From SIG565 sp964607025 (GTDB lineage: Bacteria; Bacillota; Clostridia; Oscillospirales; Acutalibacteraceae): DNA of 27,343 nucleotides. The stretch covers positions 1 to 27,343 of the forward strand of contig CAZSIL010000021.1 in NCBI GenBank assembly GCA_964607025.1, in the 5' to 3' direction. The position numbers and the translations under genes are program-made. Positions 14,637 through 21,911 of the stretch are shown in pieces. Position 1 is the first letter of the stretch. Each line of letters begins with the position of its first letter. Under the pieces are notes generated by a model. The model was not told the DNA's origin and made no database searches. It saw only the letters and a program-made list of their open reading frames with translations.

Positions 14637-15278
14637 ATGTACAGTACAGTGTTTTTTGATTTAGACGGTACGGTTATTAATTCCGAAAGAGGCATCTTAA
14701 ATTCGGTCGAATATGCGCTTAAAAAGTATGGCGCCGAAATACCGCCACGTACCGAATTAAATTTCTTTTTAGGCCCACCGCTTGAAAATTCCTTTGCAAA
14801 GCTTTTGGATATATCGAGGCAAGAGGCGCAAACCCTTGTAAAATATTACCGTGAGTACTACCCCAAAAAAGGGATTGTTGAAGTAGAAATGTATAGTGGT
14901 ATTGTATCATTGCTTGAAAAAATTAAAAAATCAGGCAGAAAAACCGTTATTGCAACCTCCAAGCCCGAAGAGTTTGCGGTGCGCATTTTAAAACATCTCG
15001 GTATCGCCGAACTGTTCGATGTTATCGCGGGTGCCACGTTCGATAATTCAAGAAGTGAAAAGCCCGACGTTTTAGCATACGCTATAGAAAAGGCGGGTGT
15101 TACCGAGATTAAAACCGCCGTAATGGTGGGCGACCGCAAGTATGACTGCACAGGCGCTAAACATTTCGGTATGGACAGTATCGGTGTTTTGTACGGATTT
15201 GGTGATTTTGAAGAACTTATGGGTGCCGGCGCTACCTACATAGCCGAAACGGTAGAAGATATTTATAAATTTCTATAA
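14637..15278 (+). CDS. HAD family phosphatase (Gph/PpaX-like)
   Basis: This 213-residue cytoplasmic hydrolase of the haloacid dehalogenase superfamily is closest in style to phosphoglycolate phosphatase/PpaX. Motif I is DLDGT (nucleophile D8, acid D10), motif II is TSKP near residue 105, and motif IV is MVGDRKYDCTGAK near 162-174. A helical cap sits between motifs I and II (about 15-85), as in subfamily I. All catalytic residues seem intact. It stands alone between a divergent promoter region and a terminator, so context does not show the substrate. Confidence 0.9.
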   Translation: MYSTVFFDLDGTVINSERGILNSVEYALKKYGAEIPPRTELNFFLGPPLENSFAKLLDISRQEAQTLVKYYREYYPKKGIVEVEMYSGIVSLLEKIKKSGRKTVIATSKPEEFAVRILKHLGIAELFDVIAGATFDNSRSEKPDVLAYAIEKAGVTEIKTAVMVGDRKYDCTGAKHFGMDSIGVLYGFGDFEELMGAGATYIAETVEDIYKFL

Positions 15279-15314
15279 AAATAAGACCACCTTAATTCAG
15301 GTGGTCTTATTTTT
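15277..15314. terminator. Bidirectional terminator between HAD and MFS genes
   Basis: A perfect 16-bp stem (15277-15292 with 15299-15314, core AAGACCACCT/AGGTGGTCTT) with a 6-nt loop and A/T tracts. It overlaps the stop codons of both convergent genes. Confidence 0.92.
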
Positions 15315-16641
15315 AGTCTTCCATATCAAATGCTTCAAGCCCTGTTTTTGCCTGAAACTTACTGTCACCGTGTTTAACAAAAAGCATTGTGGTAAATGAT
15401 ATTAGCACTGCTACTGCGGCATATATAAATAATGTTTTGGGGTTAACTCGGTAAAGTGTTCCCGAAAGTATTGGAGTGATAACCTGTGCCGACATACTGA
15501 ATGCGTAATAATAACCTGTAAATTTACCTATATCACTGCCGCTGCACATTTCAACAACCATCGGCAAACTGTTTACGTTTATAAGCGCCCATGCAATACC
15601 AACTGCTATAAATACTATATAGAGAGACCAGTGGAAACTTTTGGCAAATAAAGTGTAAATAAAAGCAACTGCAAAAGCAGATGAAAGCAGCGCTGCGCCA
15701 AGTTTAATGGTTTTTGCGCGTCCTATTTTACCAGCAATTATACCTGACGGAATATAGGTGGCAATAGCGCCAACGGTTGCTATTGTAAGGCAGAGTGTTG
15801 CGTTACCGTCCGACATATCCCACTGGTTTGTAGCATATACCGAAAACCATGTGGTTACTGCGTTATAACCGATATACCAAAACGCAACCGATAAAAGCAG
15901 GAAAATCAAACTTTTGCGAACGGATTTCGGCATAATCTCCTTTTTGCCGCTATCATCCTTTTTAGTTAACTGCTCTTCGGGGTGAGCAGCTTCGTATTCG
16001 GCTTGTTCAGCGGCGAGTTTCGGCTCATTGACAAAGAGCATAACGATAATGAGGGACACAAGCATTATTCCTGCTACAACAAGGAAAATCGGGAGATAGT
16101 TTATATGTCCGTCAGAAACCTTGCTACTAGAATATATAACCGTATTTACTATAAGGAACAGCACACCGCCTATGGCGCCCATGAGGTTTATAATGGCGTT
16201 ACCTTTACTGCGAAGCGGTTTTGGTGTGACGTCGGGCATAAGCGCTACGGCGGGAGAACGGTAGGTTCCCATTGCTATAAGTGTAAGCGCCAGTATCGAA
16301 ATAAAGATTATAGGCAATATGGGGGACGGCGCCGCGGCATATTTATTATCAATAATGGGTAATAGTATCATAAGTGCAGTAGCAAGTAGTGTACCTATCA
16401 AAATATAGGGCTTGCGTTTACCCATACGGCTTTGGCAACGGTCTGACAGTCCGCCGAAAAATGGTAGCAAAAATAGGGCTAAAATATTATCCGCCGCCAT
16501 AATAACACCCGTAACGGTTTCGTTAAGTGAGAAGGTGTTTTGCAAAATAAGGGGGATTTTGTTATCGTACATTTGCCAGAATGCGCTGATAGACAAAAAG
16601 GCAAAGCCAACGAGTATGGTGCGTTTAACATTTAATTTCAT
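15313..16641 (-). CDS. MFS transporter, sugar-carrier (SLC45/GPH) style
   Basis: This 442-residue, 12-helix secondary transporter has the major facilitator loop 2-3 signature as GGLSDRCQSRMGKRKP (about residues 62-77) and the sugar-carrier style motif YRSPAVALMPDVTPKPLRSKG, seen in SLC45/sucrose-type and related carriers. A charged cytoplasmic loop (PEEQLTKKDDSGKKE) separates the two halves. AAGGAAGG precedes the ATG. It is divergent from the tandem beta-helix lipoproteins, and the two -35 boxes are only 3 bp apart. A role in taking up a sugar or oligosaccharide that those lipoproteins handle is plausible but is an inference from position. Confidence 0.88.
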   Translation of the reverse strand: MKLNVKRTILVGFAFLSISAFWQMYDNKIPLILQNTFSLNETVTGVIMAADNILALFLLPFFGGLSDRCQSRMGKRKPYILIGTLLATALMILLPIIDNKYAAAPSPILPIIFISILALTLIAMGTYRSPAVALMPDVTPKPLRSKGNAIINLMGAIGGVLFLIVNTVIYSSSKVSDGHINYLPIFLVVAGIMLVSLIIVMLFVNEPKLAAEQAEYEAAHPEEQLTKKDDSGKKEIMPKSVRKSLIFLLLSVAFWYIGYNAVTTWFSVYATNQWDMSDGNATLCLTIATVGAIATYIPSGIIAGKIGRAKTIKLGAALLSSAFAVAFIYTLFAKSFHWSLYIVFIAVGIAWALINVNSLPMVVEMCSGSDIGKFTGYYYAFSMSAQVITPILSGTLYRVNPKTLFIYAAVAVLISFTTMLFVKHGDSKFQAKTGLEAFDMED

Positions 16642-16678
16642 ATATTTTTACCTTCCTTTTTGCACTTTGTATATTTTA

Positions 16679-16707
16679 AGTATATAATATTTTACGTTAA
16701 AAGTCTA
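16679..16707 (-). promoter_or_regulatory. Promoter of the MFS transporter gene
   Basis: On the minus strand TAGACT (16702-16707), a 17-bp spacer and TATACT (16679-16684). Confidence 0.6.
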
Positions 16708-16710
16708 CTA

Positions 16711-16739
16711 TTGAAAAAAACTATGAAATAGTGTAATAT
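16711..16739 (+). promoter_or_regulatory. Promoter of beta-helix lipoprotein 1
   Basis: TTGAAA (16711-16716), a 17-bp spacer and TAATAT (16734-16739). The spacer has the same AATAGTG block as the promoter of the paralogue at 18519-18547, so promoter and gene were duplicated together. Confidence 0.7.
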
Positions 16740-16770
16740 ATATATATAATTAAATCAAGGTGGGATACTA

Positions 16771-18477
16771 ATGCGTAAAAAATTACTCTCTTTTGTTTCT
16801 TTAATAGTATGTATAGTTGTGTTTCTTGCCGCTTGTGGCGGCAATGGAAAAAACAATACGAATAGTTCAGATGTCACGGGTTCTGCGGATAGTTCTAACG
16901 TCACAAGCGGTGCGGATAGTTCTAACGTCACAAGCGGTGCGGATAGTTCTAATGTCACAGGTGGTACGAGCGGCACAGTTATCCTATATAACCCTAATGA
17001 TAAAGGCGCGTATGGCACAAACGATACCGACAGCACCAGCAGCACAACAGGTACTAGTAGTACAACGGATACAAGTAGTATAACCAGCATAAACGACTTT
17101 AAAAGCGGTCAAATGACGCTCAGCGATTTTGAAAAGAAGTACCGTCCTTATACAGTTTCACGCATTAATGAAATTCGTAACGCAAAGAACAATGTGCAGC
17201 CGATAGGAGGCGGCACGAAATATTATGTTTCAAATAAAGGTAAAGCGGGGAATAACGGGTTAACGAAAAATACACCTGTACCCACATATGATTATATTAA
17301 GGATAAGCTGGAAAACGGTGACGTGGTTTACTTTGAGCGCGGCAGCGAATTTCGCGGCAGTATAAAGGTAAATGTAGGAAACTTTGCTTTGGCAGCATAC
17401 GGTGAAGGAAAAGCCCCTGTTTTCCGTTTGTATAATGAGAGTGCGGCAGGCAAGGGGAAATGGGTAAAAACGGATGCGCCTAACGTTTATAAATTTTATA
17501 AAAGTGTAGAAAACGATGTTGGTACAGTTGTTTTTGACGATACCTATTATACATATAAATCTATATACACAGCAGATAGCGTATCAAAGAGATATGTAAA
17601 TTCCTATAAAGATTTAAAGTACGATTTACAGCTTTATCACGACCCGTCAACAAAATACGTGTACGTATATTGCAAAAAAGGAAATCCGGGTGAAGTGTAT
17701 AATAGCGTTGAACTCGCTCCAGGAGGCGCAATACTTACAATTTATGCTAACAATGTTACTGTGGACGGACTTTGCTTTAAAAATGCAGGTTTCGGTATAA
17801 GCGCTGTGGCAACTGACTGGTCAGAGACGCTTGAAGGACTAACGGTGAGAAATTGCGAGTTCGGTTGGATTGGCGGATATGTCAAGAATGATACTCGTCT
17901 TGGTAACGGCATTGAATTATGGGGCGGCGCTGTTGATTTTATAGTTGAAAACAACTATTTTTATCAGATTTACGATGCGGCAGCAACCTTCCAGTATTCT
18001 TCAACTCAAGTGACATGTGATGCCAAGGTTGACAATGTTCAGATAATAAATAATGTATTCGAATATTGCAATTATTCGGTAGAGTATTTTATGAAAACCA
18101 ACGGAAGTAATCAAGTAAAGGATTTTGTTATAAGCGGTAATCTTTCTTGGTATGCGGGTGACGGTATGTGCTCACAACGTCCGGATATAGAAACCTCAGC
18201 CCATATAAAATCTTGGAGTGGCAGTGTTAGATGTGTAAATAAAATCAAAATTACAAATAACCTGTTCGCGCTTGGATTAAGGCAACTTTGCCAAACACTT
18301 GATAAAACAGGACTTGGCGCGGCGTACGACAATAATGTTTATGTTCAGAGAGAGTGGAAAAGTATGATTGTTAATAGTCCTGCTAGTTATTATTTTAAAA
18401 TGGACGATAATGTTAGGGCTAATATTGAATCACAACTCGGCGATAAAAACGCTAAAATAATCACCATAATAAGATAA
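16771..18477 (+). CDS. Beta-helix surface lipoprotein 1
   Basis: This is a 568-residue exported lipoprotein. The signal peptide ends in the lipobox FLAAC with C22 lipidated. A Ser/Thr/Gly-rich linker of about 85 residues follows, including three tandem copies of a 9-residue repeat (S/G)ADSSNVT(S/G), then a short conserved region (MTLSDFEKKYRPYT). The main domain starts at GGTKYYVSNKGKAGNNGL and has the pattern of right-handed parallel beta-helix proteins: GDVVYFERGSEFRG, AAYGEGKAPVF, NNVTVDGLCFKNAGFGI, then repeated short strands with N-x-F turns (NNYFYQI, NNVFEYC, NNLFALG). Related folds bind or cleave polysaccharides, but no catalytic residues can be assigned, so no activity is claimed. It is strongly similar to the next gene. 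Confidence 0.85.
   Translation: MRKKLLSFVSLIVCIVVFLAACGGNGKNNTNSSDVTGSADSSNVTSGADSSNVTSGADSSNVTGGTSGTVILYNPNDKGAYGTNDTDSTSSTTGTSSTTDTSSITSINDFKSGQMTLSDFEKKYRPYTVSRINEIRNAKNNVQPIGGGTKYYVSNKGKAGNNGLTKNTPVPTYDYIKDKLENGDVVYFERGSEFRGSIKVNVGNFALAAYGEGKAPVFRLYNESAAGKGKWVKTDAPNVYKFYKSVENDVGTVVFDDTYYTYKSIYTADSVSKRYVNSYKDLKYDLQLYHDPSTKYVYVYCKKGNPGEVYNSVELAPGGAILTIYANNVTVDGLCFKNAGFGISAVATDWSETLEGLTVRNCEFGWIGGYVKNDTRLGNGIELWGGAVDFIVENNYFYQIYDAAATFQYSSTQVTCDAKVDNVQIINNVFEYCNYSVEYFMKTNGSNQVKDFVISGNLSWYAGDGMCSQRPDIETSAHIKSWSGSVRCVNKIKITNNLFALGLRQLCQTLDKTGLGAAYDNNVYVQREWKSMIVNSPASYYFKMDDNVRANIESQLGDKNAKIITIIR
16882..16962 (+). repeat. 27-bp tandem repeat, 3 copies, in lipoprotein 1 linker
   Basis: Three in-frame copies of a 27-bp unit (16882-16908, 16909-16935, 16936-16962), nearly identical in DNA, each encode a nine-residue (S/G)ADSSNVT(S/G) unit. 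A degenerate partial copy (SSDVTG) precedes them. The near identity points to recent expansion or active length variation. Confidence 0.9.
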
Positions 18478-18518
18478 TCAAAATAAATATGTTTTGCAAA
18501 TAAAAATTCGTTTTTTTG

Positions 18519-18547
18519 TTGCAAAAAGATATAGAATAGTGTATTAT
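18519..18547 (+). promoter_or_regulatory. Promoter of beta-helix lipoprotein 2
   Basis: TTGCAA (18519-18524), a 17-bp spacer and TATTAT (18542-18547). It aligns with the promoter at 16711-16739 over about 30 bp and on into the 5' leader. An inverted copy of the -35 region, TTTTGCAA, lies at 18492-18499. Confidence 0.75.
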
Positions 18548-18578
18548 AAGTGTACAGTTAATCCAAGGAGGAAAAGAA

Positions 18579-20150
18579 ATGCTTAAGAAATTAATTTCAG
18601 TTATCGCATTAGTGTTATGTGTGGTTATGGTTTTCGGCGCTTGCGGCGAAAAAACCGGAACAAACGGAACAAACGGAACAAACGGAACAAGTAAAATAAG
18701 CGGCATCAGAGGCGTAGATAATGACGGCAACTTAATAAAGGTTGAGAAGGTTGCGGCTCCCGATTATAAAAGCGGGACTATGACGCTTGAGGAATTTGAA
18801 AATACATACCGTCCGTATACCGATTGGCGTATTTATGAAATTCGTACCACCAAGAGCGATGTAAAACCGGCAGCAGGCGGCACGGCGTATTATGTTTCCA
18901 ATAACGGAAAAGCGAAAAATGACGGTTTAACCCCCGAAACCGCGGTATCTAAATTTATTAATATTAGCGGAAAAATCAAAAGTGGTGACGTGGTTTATTT
19001 CGAACGTGGCAGTGAGTTTTACGGTACGATGGCGATAAATCAGGAAGGCGTTACCTTGGCGGCTTATGGCGAAGGTAAGGCACCGGTTTTCCATATGCAC
19101 AGCGAAAGCGCTGCAGGTGAAGGCAAATGGGAAGAAACCGATGTTCCTAACGTTTATAAATATCACGAAAAGATTATGAACGACATTGGTGTTATTGCTT
19201 TTGATGATGTGCTTTGTTCGTATAAGGCTTTTTATACAGGTACCAAAGGCAGCAAATCTAAAAAGAAAGTAAATTCCTATAAAGAATTGGATGATGATTT
19301 GCAGTTTTATCATGATTTTAGCAGAAAAGACCTGTATTTGTATAGCGAAAAGGGAAATCCGGGTGAAGTGTATAGCACTGTTGAACTCGCGCCGGGTGGA
19401 GCGTTGATTACAATTAAGGCCAACAACGTTACTGTAGACGGGCTTTGCATCAAAAATGCTGGATTTGGTATAAGTGCAACAACCACCGATGCATCCGAAA
19501 CCGTTAGGGGATTAACGGTTAGAAACTGCGAGTTTGGCTGGATTGGCGGATACAGCAAGACCGATGGAGATTCAGGCCGTCTTGGAAATGCTATCGAAAT
19601 TTGGGGCGGAGCAACTGATTTCACAGTTGAAAACTGCTATTTCTATCAGGTTTATGATGCAGCGGCAACCTTCCAGTATTCTTCAAATAATACCGCAGGA
19701 GAAGCTGAAAATATTCTTTTCAAAAATAACGTGTTCGACTATTGCAATTATTCGGTAGAGTATTTTATGAAAACAAAGGGTGTTGAAAACACTAAGAATT
19801 TTGTAATAGATGGCAACCTTTCTTGGTATGCAGGTGAGGGCTTGTGTTCGCAGCGACCTGATATTACCACTTCTGCCCACATCAAATCCTGGGGCGGTCT
19901 TACAATGGCAAAGCAAGTTAAGGTTACAAACAATTTGTTTGCCATAGGATTCCGTCAGCTTTGTCAGACAATAGACAAGACGAAACTTGGTGCGGCGTAT
20001 GACAATAATATTTATGTTCAGACCAAGGGTAAACGTATGGTTGTTAACAGCCCCGCCACTGATTATTTCAAAATGGACGATAATGTAAAAACAAATATCG
20101 AAACACAACTAGGTGATAAAAACGCTACGATAATCACCATATCAAAGTAA
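18579..20150 (+). CDS. Beta-helix surface lipoprotein 2, paralogue of lipoprotein 1
   Basis: This is a 523-residue lipoprotein with a signal peptide ending FGAC (C22), a short Thr-Asn-Gly linker made by a 9-bp tandem repeat (18657-18691), the conserved MTLEEFENTYRPYT region and the same predicted right-handed beta-helix domain starting at GGTAYYVSNNGKAKNDGL. Long stretches match lipoprotein 1, such as LTVRNCEFGWIGGY, AATFQYSS, YCNYSVEYFMKT and the C-terminus YFKMDDNV. The linker is unrelated in sequence and shorter. AAGGAGG precedes the ATG. There is no terminator between the two genes but a separate promoter for this one, so they may be expressed together or apart. Function is unknown; carbohydrate binding or cleavage is a guess from the fold. 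Confidence 0.85.
   Translation: MLKKLISVIALVLCVVMVFGACGEKTGTNGTNGTNGTSKISGIRGVDNDGNLIKVEKVAAPDYKSGTMTLEEFENTYRPYTDWRIYEIRTTKSDVKPAAGGTAYYVSNNGKAKNDGLTPETAVSKFINISGKIKSGDVVYFERGSEFYGTMAINQEGVTLAAYGEGKAPVFHMHSESAAGEGKWEETDVPNVYKYHEKIMNDIGVIAFDDVLCSYKAFYTGTKGSKSKKKVNSYKELDDDLQFYHDFSRKDLYLYSEKGNPGEVYSTVELAPGGALITIKANNVTVDGLCIKNAGFGISATTTDASETVRGLTVRNCEFGWIGGYSKTDGDSGRLGNAIEIWGGATDFTVENCYFYQVYDAAATFQYSSNNTAGEAENILFKNNVFDYCNYSVEYFMKTKGVENTKNFVIDGNLSWYAGEGLCSQRPDITTSAHIKSWGGLTMAKQVKVTNNLFAIGFRQLCQTIDKTKLGAAYDNNIYVQTKGKRMVVNSPATDYFKMDDNVKTNIETQLGDKNATIITISK
18657..18691 (+). repeat. 9-bp tandem repeat encoding Gly-Thr-Asn units
   Basis: About 3.9 copies of GGAACAAAC encode a Thr-Asn-Gly spacer just after the lipidated cysteine of lipoprotein 2. 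Confidence 0.9.
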
Positions 20151-20164
20151 TAAAAATAATATAA

Positions 20165-20193
20165 TTTACTTTAAGTTAGCACAGTGCTATAAT
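20165..20193 (+). promoter_or_regulatory. Promoter-like sequence at the left edge of the structured element
   Basis: TTTACT (20165-20170), a 17-bp spacer and an extended -10 TGCTATAAT (20185-20193). A transcript would start near 20200, exactly where the 10-bp base stem of the first structured domain begins. Confidence 0.55.
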
Positions 20194-20415
20194 AATTATA
20201 ATGGAAAAGATTAGGCGAAACAGGATTATTTCGCCACAAAATCTTCAATTTTGGGACAAATTTTTTACTAAAAATTTGTCCTTTTCCATTGAAATGATTG
20301 TTGTGCAAAATTAAACATTATATTTTAATTTTACACAAGCCACTTAAAAGTGCCTTGTCGAAACGTCTTTTATGCGTTTCGACTAACTACGATCATTTTA
20401 GCACTGTGTTTTTTT
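20177..20415. other. Structured non-coding element with terminal inverted repeats
   Basis: This stretch holds no gene but is packed with pairings. The ends pair: CACAGTGCTA (20180-20189) with TAGCACTGTG (20399-20408), extending to about 15 of 17 positions, followed by T7 (20409-20415). Inside, 20200-20209 pairs with 20281-20290 (AATGGAAAAG/CTTTTCCATT) and encloses two arms: GGCGAAA/TTTCGCC (214-220 with 229-235 of the 20000s) and ACAAATTTT-type (20255-20264 with 20271-20280), making a three-way junction. Three hairpins follow: 20301-20315 with 20324-20338 (14 of 15), 20336-20345 with 20348-20357 (9 of 10) and 20357-20365 with 20375-20383 (GTCGAAACG/CGTTTCGAC, perfect). It may be a structured RNA or a MITE-like insertion. 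No target duplication was seen. Confidence 0.6.
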
Positions 20416-20425
20416 GAGGTGAAAA

Positions 20426-21091
20426 ATGAAGATAATTGCACATATAAAGACCGATTTCCCAACAAAATTCGGTCTGCCGCGGCAAAGCGGATTAGTAGAC
20501 AGTATAAAGGGGAAAATAGTATTTGAAAATCCCTATCGTGATGTTGCGGCATTTCGCGGTCTTGAAAAATTTTCACATGTATGGATACTTTGGAAATTTT
20601 CCGAAGCAGAACGCGATGATTGGTCGCCAACCGTCCGCCCGCCGCTTCTTGGGGGAAATAAGCGTATGGGTGTTTTTGCAACCAGGTCACCTTTCAGACC
20701 AAATCCTATAGGTCTATCGGCGGTGAAGCTTGATAAAATAGAGTATGATGAAAATTTAGGTCCTGTGCTGTATGTTTCGGGGTGTGATTTAATGGATGGC
20801 ACACCGATATATGATATAAAGCCGTATCTGCCGTATGCCGATAGCATAGCGGATGCTACAGGCGGATTTACCGATAGTTTGGTGGAACGTAAATTAGAAG
20901 TTGTTTTACCTGATGATATTTCAACAATATTTAACAGAGAAAAAATAACGGAATTAATAGGCATATTAAGTGGCGACCCGCGTCCGTCCTATATAGATGA
21001 TGAAACACGAATTTATGGCTTCCGCTTTTGTGATAAAGAAATCAAGTTTATGGTAAGCGGCGGTGAGCTTACCGTTACAGAGATTAAATAA
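20426..21091 (+). CDS. trmO: tRNA (adenine-N6)-methyltransferase TrmO
   Basis: This 221-residue protein of the TrmO/TsaA/YaeB family methylates N6 of t6A37 in tRNA-Thr using S-adenosylmethionine. The family's beta-barrel signature GVFATRSPFRPNPIGLS (about residues 83-99) is intact, preceded by GLEKFSHVWILWKF and followed by YVSGCDLMDGTPIYDIKPYLPYAD. The C-terminal extension, with a second small domain, is normal for the family. The ATG follows GAGGTG, which begins immediately after the T7 tract of the structured element, so the element is well placed to act on this gene. A terminator follows directly. Confidence 0.92.
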   Translation: MKIIAHIKTDFPTKFGLPRQSGLVDSIKGKIVFENPYRDVAAFRGLEKFSHVWILWKFSEAERDDWSPTVRPPLLGGNKRMGVFATRSPFRPNPIGLSAVKLDKIEYDENLGPVLYVSGCDLMDGTPIYDIKPYLPYADSIADATGGFTDSLVERKLEVVLPDDISTIFNREKITELIGILSGDPRPSYIDDETRIYGFRFCDKEIKFMVSGGELTVTEIK

Positions 21092-21095
21092 ATAT

Positions 21096-21124
21096 AAAAA
21101 AGCGTCTTTAAAAGACGCTTTTTT
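21096..21124. terminator. Bidirectional terminator between trmO and tspO
   Basis: A 13-bp stem (21096-21108 with 21112-21124, core AGCGTCTT/AAGACGCT) with a 3-nt loop and flanking A and T tracts. It abuts the stop codon of the convergent gene. Confidence 0.9.
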
Positions 21125-21594
21125 CAGTTAAGAAGATAAATTCCAAGATTTAAGTATCCCGCAAATGCAACCCATAAAATATAAGGTATCATCAAATATG
21201 CGGCAGGTTTTGAAATTTTATAGAATTTTACGGTGGTTATAATAATTAAAACAAGCAGCGCCAATAACCAAATAAATGCAAACAAATACATTTCTAAATT
21301 AAAGAAGATAATCGACCAAAAGAAATTAAAAATCAACTGCACAAAGTAAAAGAAAAGCGCATTGCCTGCCATACCCGCTGAATATTTAGCGGTATAGATC
21401 AAATATGATGCTATACCCATTAAAATATAAAGAATAGTCCACACAACAGGAAACAGCCATCCTGGCGGAGATAACGGCGGTTTTGCGATTTGCTCAAAAT
21501 TCTGCATAGAATCACCGGTTAACAGCGCTGATAATCCCCCAACAATTAAGGGTATAGCAACCGCTACAAGCAATTCCTTCCATTTGATTTTCAT
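21124..21594 (-). CDS. TspO/MBR family membrane protein
   Basis: This is a 156-residue five-helix membrane protein, the normal length for TspO, the tryptophan-rich sensory protein/peripheral benzodiazepine receptor family that binds porphyrins. Typical features are KPPLSPPGWLFPVVWTILYILMGIASYLIY after helix 1, and FFYFVQLIFNFFWSIIFF in the middle. The ATG at 21594 is chosen because GGGGTG precedes it; an in-frame ATG at 21642 would add a hydrophilic stretch not found in the family. It is a single-gene unit, convergent with trmO. No heme or porphyrin genes are nearby. Confidence 0.9.
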   Translation of the reverse strand: MKIKWKELLVAVAIPLIVGGLSALLTGDSMQNFEQIAKPPLSPPGWLFPVVWTILYILMGIASYLIYTAKYSAGMAGNALFFYFVQLIFNFFWSIIFFNLEMYLFAFIWLLALLVLIIITTVKFYKISKPAAYLMIPYILWVAFAGYLNLGIYLLN

Positions 21595-21666
21595 ATAATT
21601 CACCCCAACATAATATATGTTAAGCGGCAAAGGTTTATTCAAATTAGAATTTAATATAATTTTCTC

Positions 21667-21695
21667 TTGATTATTTTAGCCATATGTGTTAAAAT
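21667..21695 (+). promoter_or_regulatory. Promoter of tRNA-Arg
   Basis: TTGATT (21667-21672), a 17-bp spacer and an extended -10 TGTTAAAAT (21687-21695). Confidence 0.65.
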
Positions 21696-21725
21696 AACTT
21701 TTGCCGTCAAATAAAGACGCAATAC

Positions 21726-21802
21726 GCGCTGATAGCTCAGCTGGATAGAGCATCTGCCTTCTAAGCAGAGGGTCGGGGGTTCGAGTCCCTTTCAGCGCGC
21801 CA
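21726..21802 (+). tRNA. tRNA-Arg(UCU)
   Basis: This is a complete 77-nt cloverleaf. The acceptor stem is GCGCTGA/TCAGCGC, the D stem GCTC/GAGC, the anticodon stem TCTGC/GCAGA with loop CTTCTAA (anticodon TCT), and the T arm GGGGG-TTCGAGT-CCCTT includes two G-U pairs. Discriminator G and an encoded CCA follow. It has its own promoter and terminator. Confidence 0.95.
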
Positions 21803-21811
21803 AATAAAAAG

Positions 21812-21838
21812 CAGACATCCGTAGGGTGTCTGTTTTTT
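21812..21838 (+). terminator. Terminator after tRNA-Arg
   Basis: CAGACATCC (21812-21820) pairs with GGGTGTCTG (21824-21832), with one G-U pair and a 3-nt loop, followed by T6. Confidence 0.88.
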
Positions 21839-21865
21839 AATTTTTATGTAGGGACTCAAACCCAT

Positions 21866-21894
21866 TTGACAAGGGGACAACAATGCATTAAAAT
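21866..21894 (+). promoter_or_regulatory. Promoter of shikimate kinase gene
   Basis: Consensus TTGACA (21866-21871), a 17-bp spacer and TAAAAT (21889-21894). Confidence 0.8.
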
Positions 21895-21911
21895 AATATC
21901 GGTGATAAAAA

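Noticed and set aside
15982..16362. 126-codon frame antisense to the MFS gene
   Set aside because: It has a low-complexity Tyr/Arg/Gly composition and no ribosome binding site, and the MFS frame is clearly real.
16882..16962. CRISPR-like array
   Set aside because: The repeats are directly adjacent without spacers, in frame, and encode a lipoprotein linker.
20177..20415. Known RNA class (6S RNA, hammerhead) for the structured element
   Set aside because: There is no single long hairpin with a central bubble as in 6S, and no CUGANGA core with GAAA as in hammerheads. The three-way junction alone is not enough.
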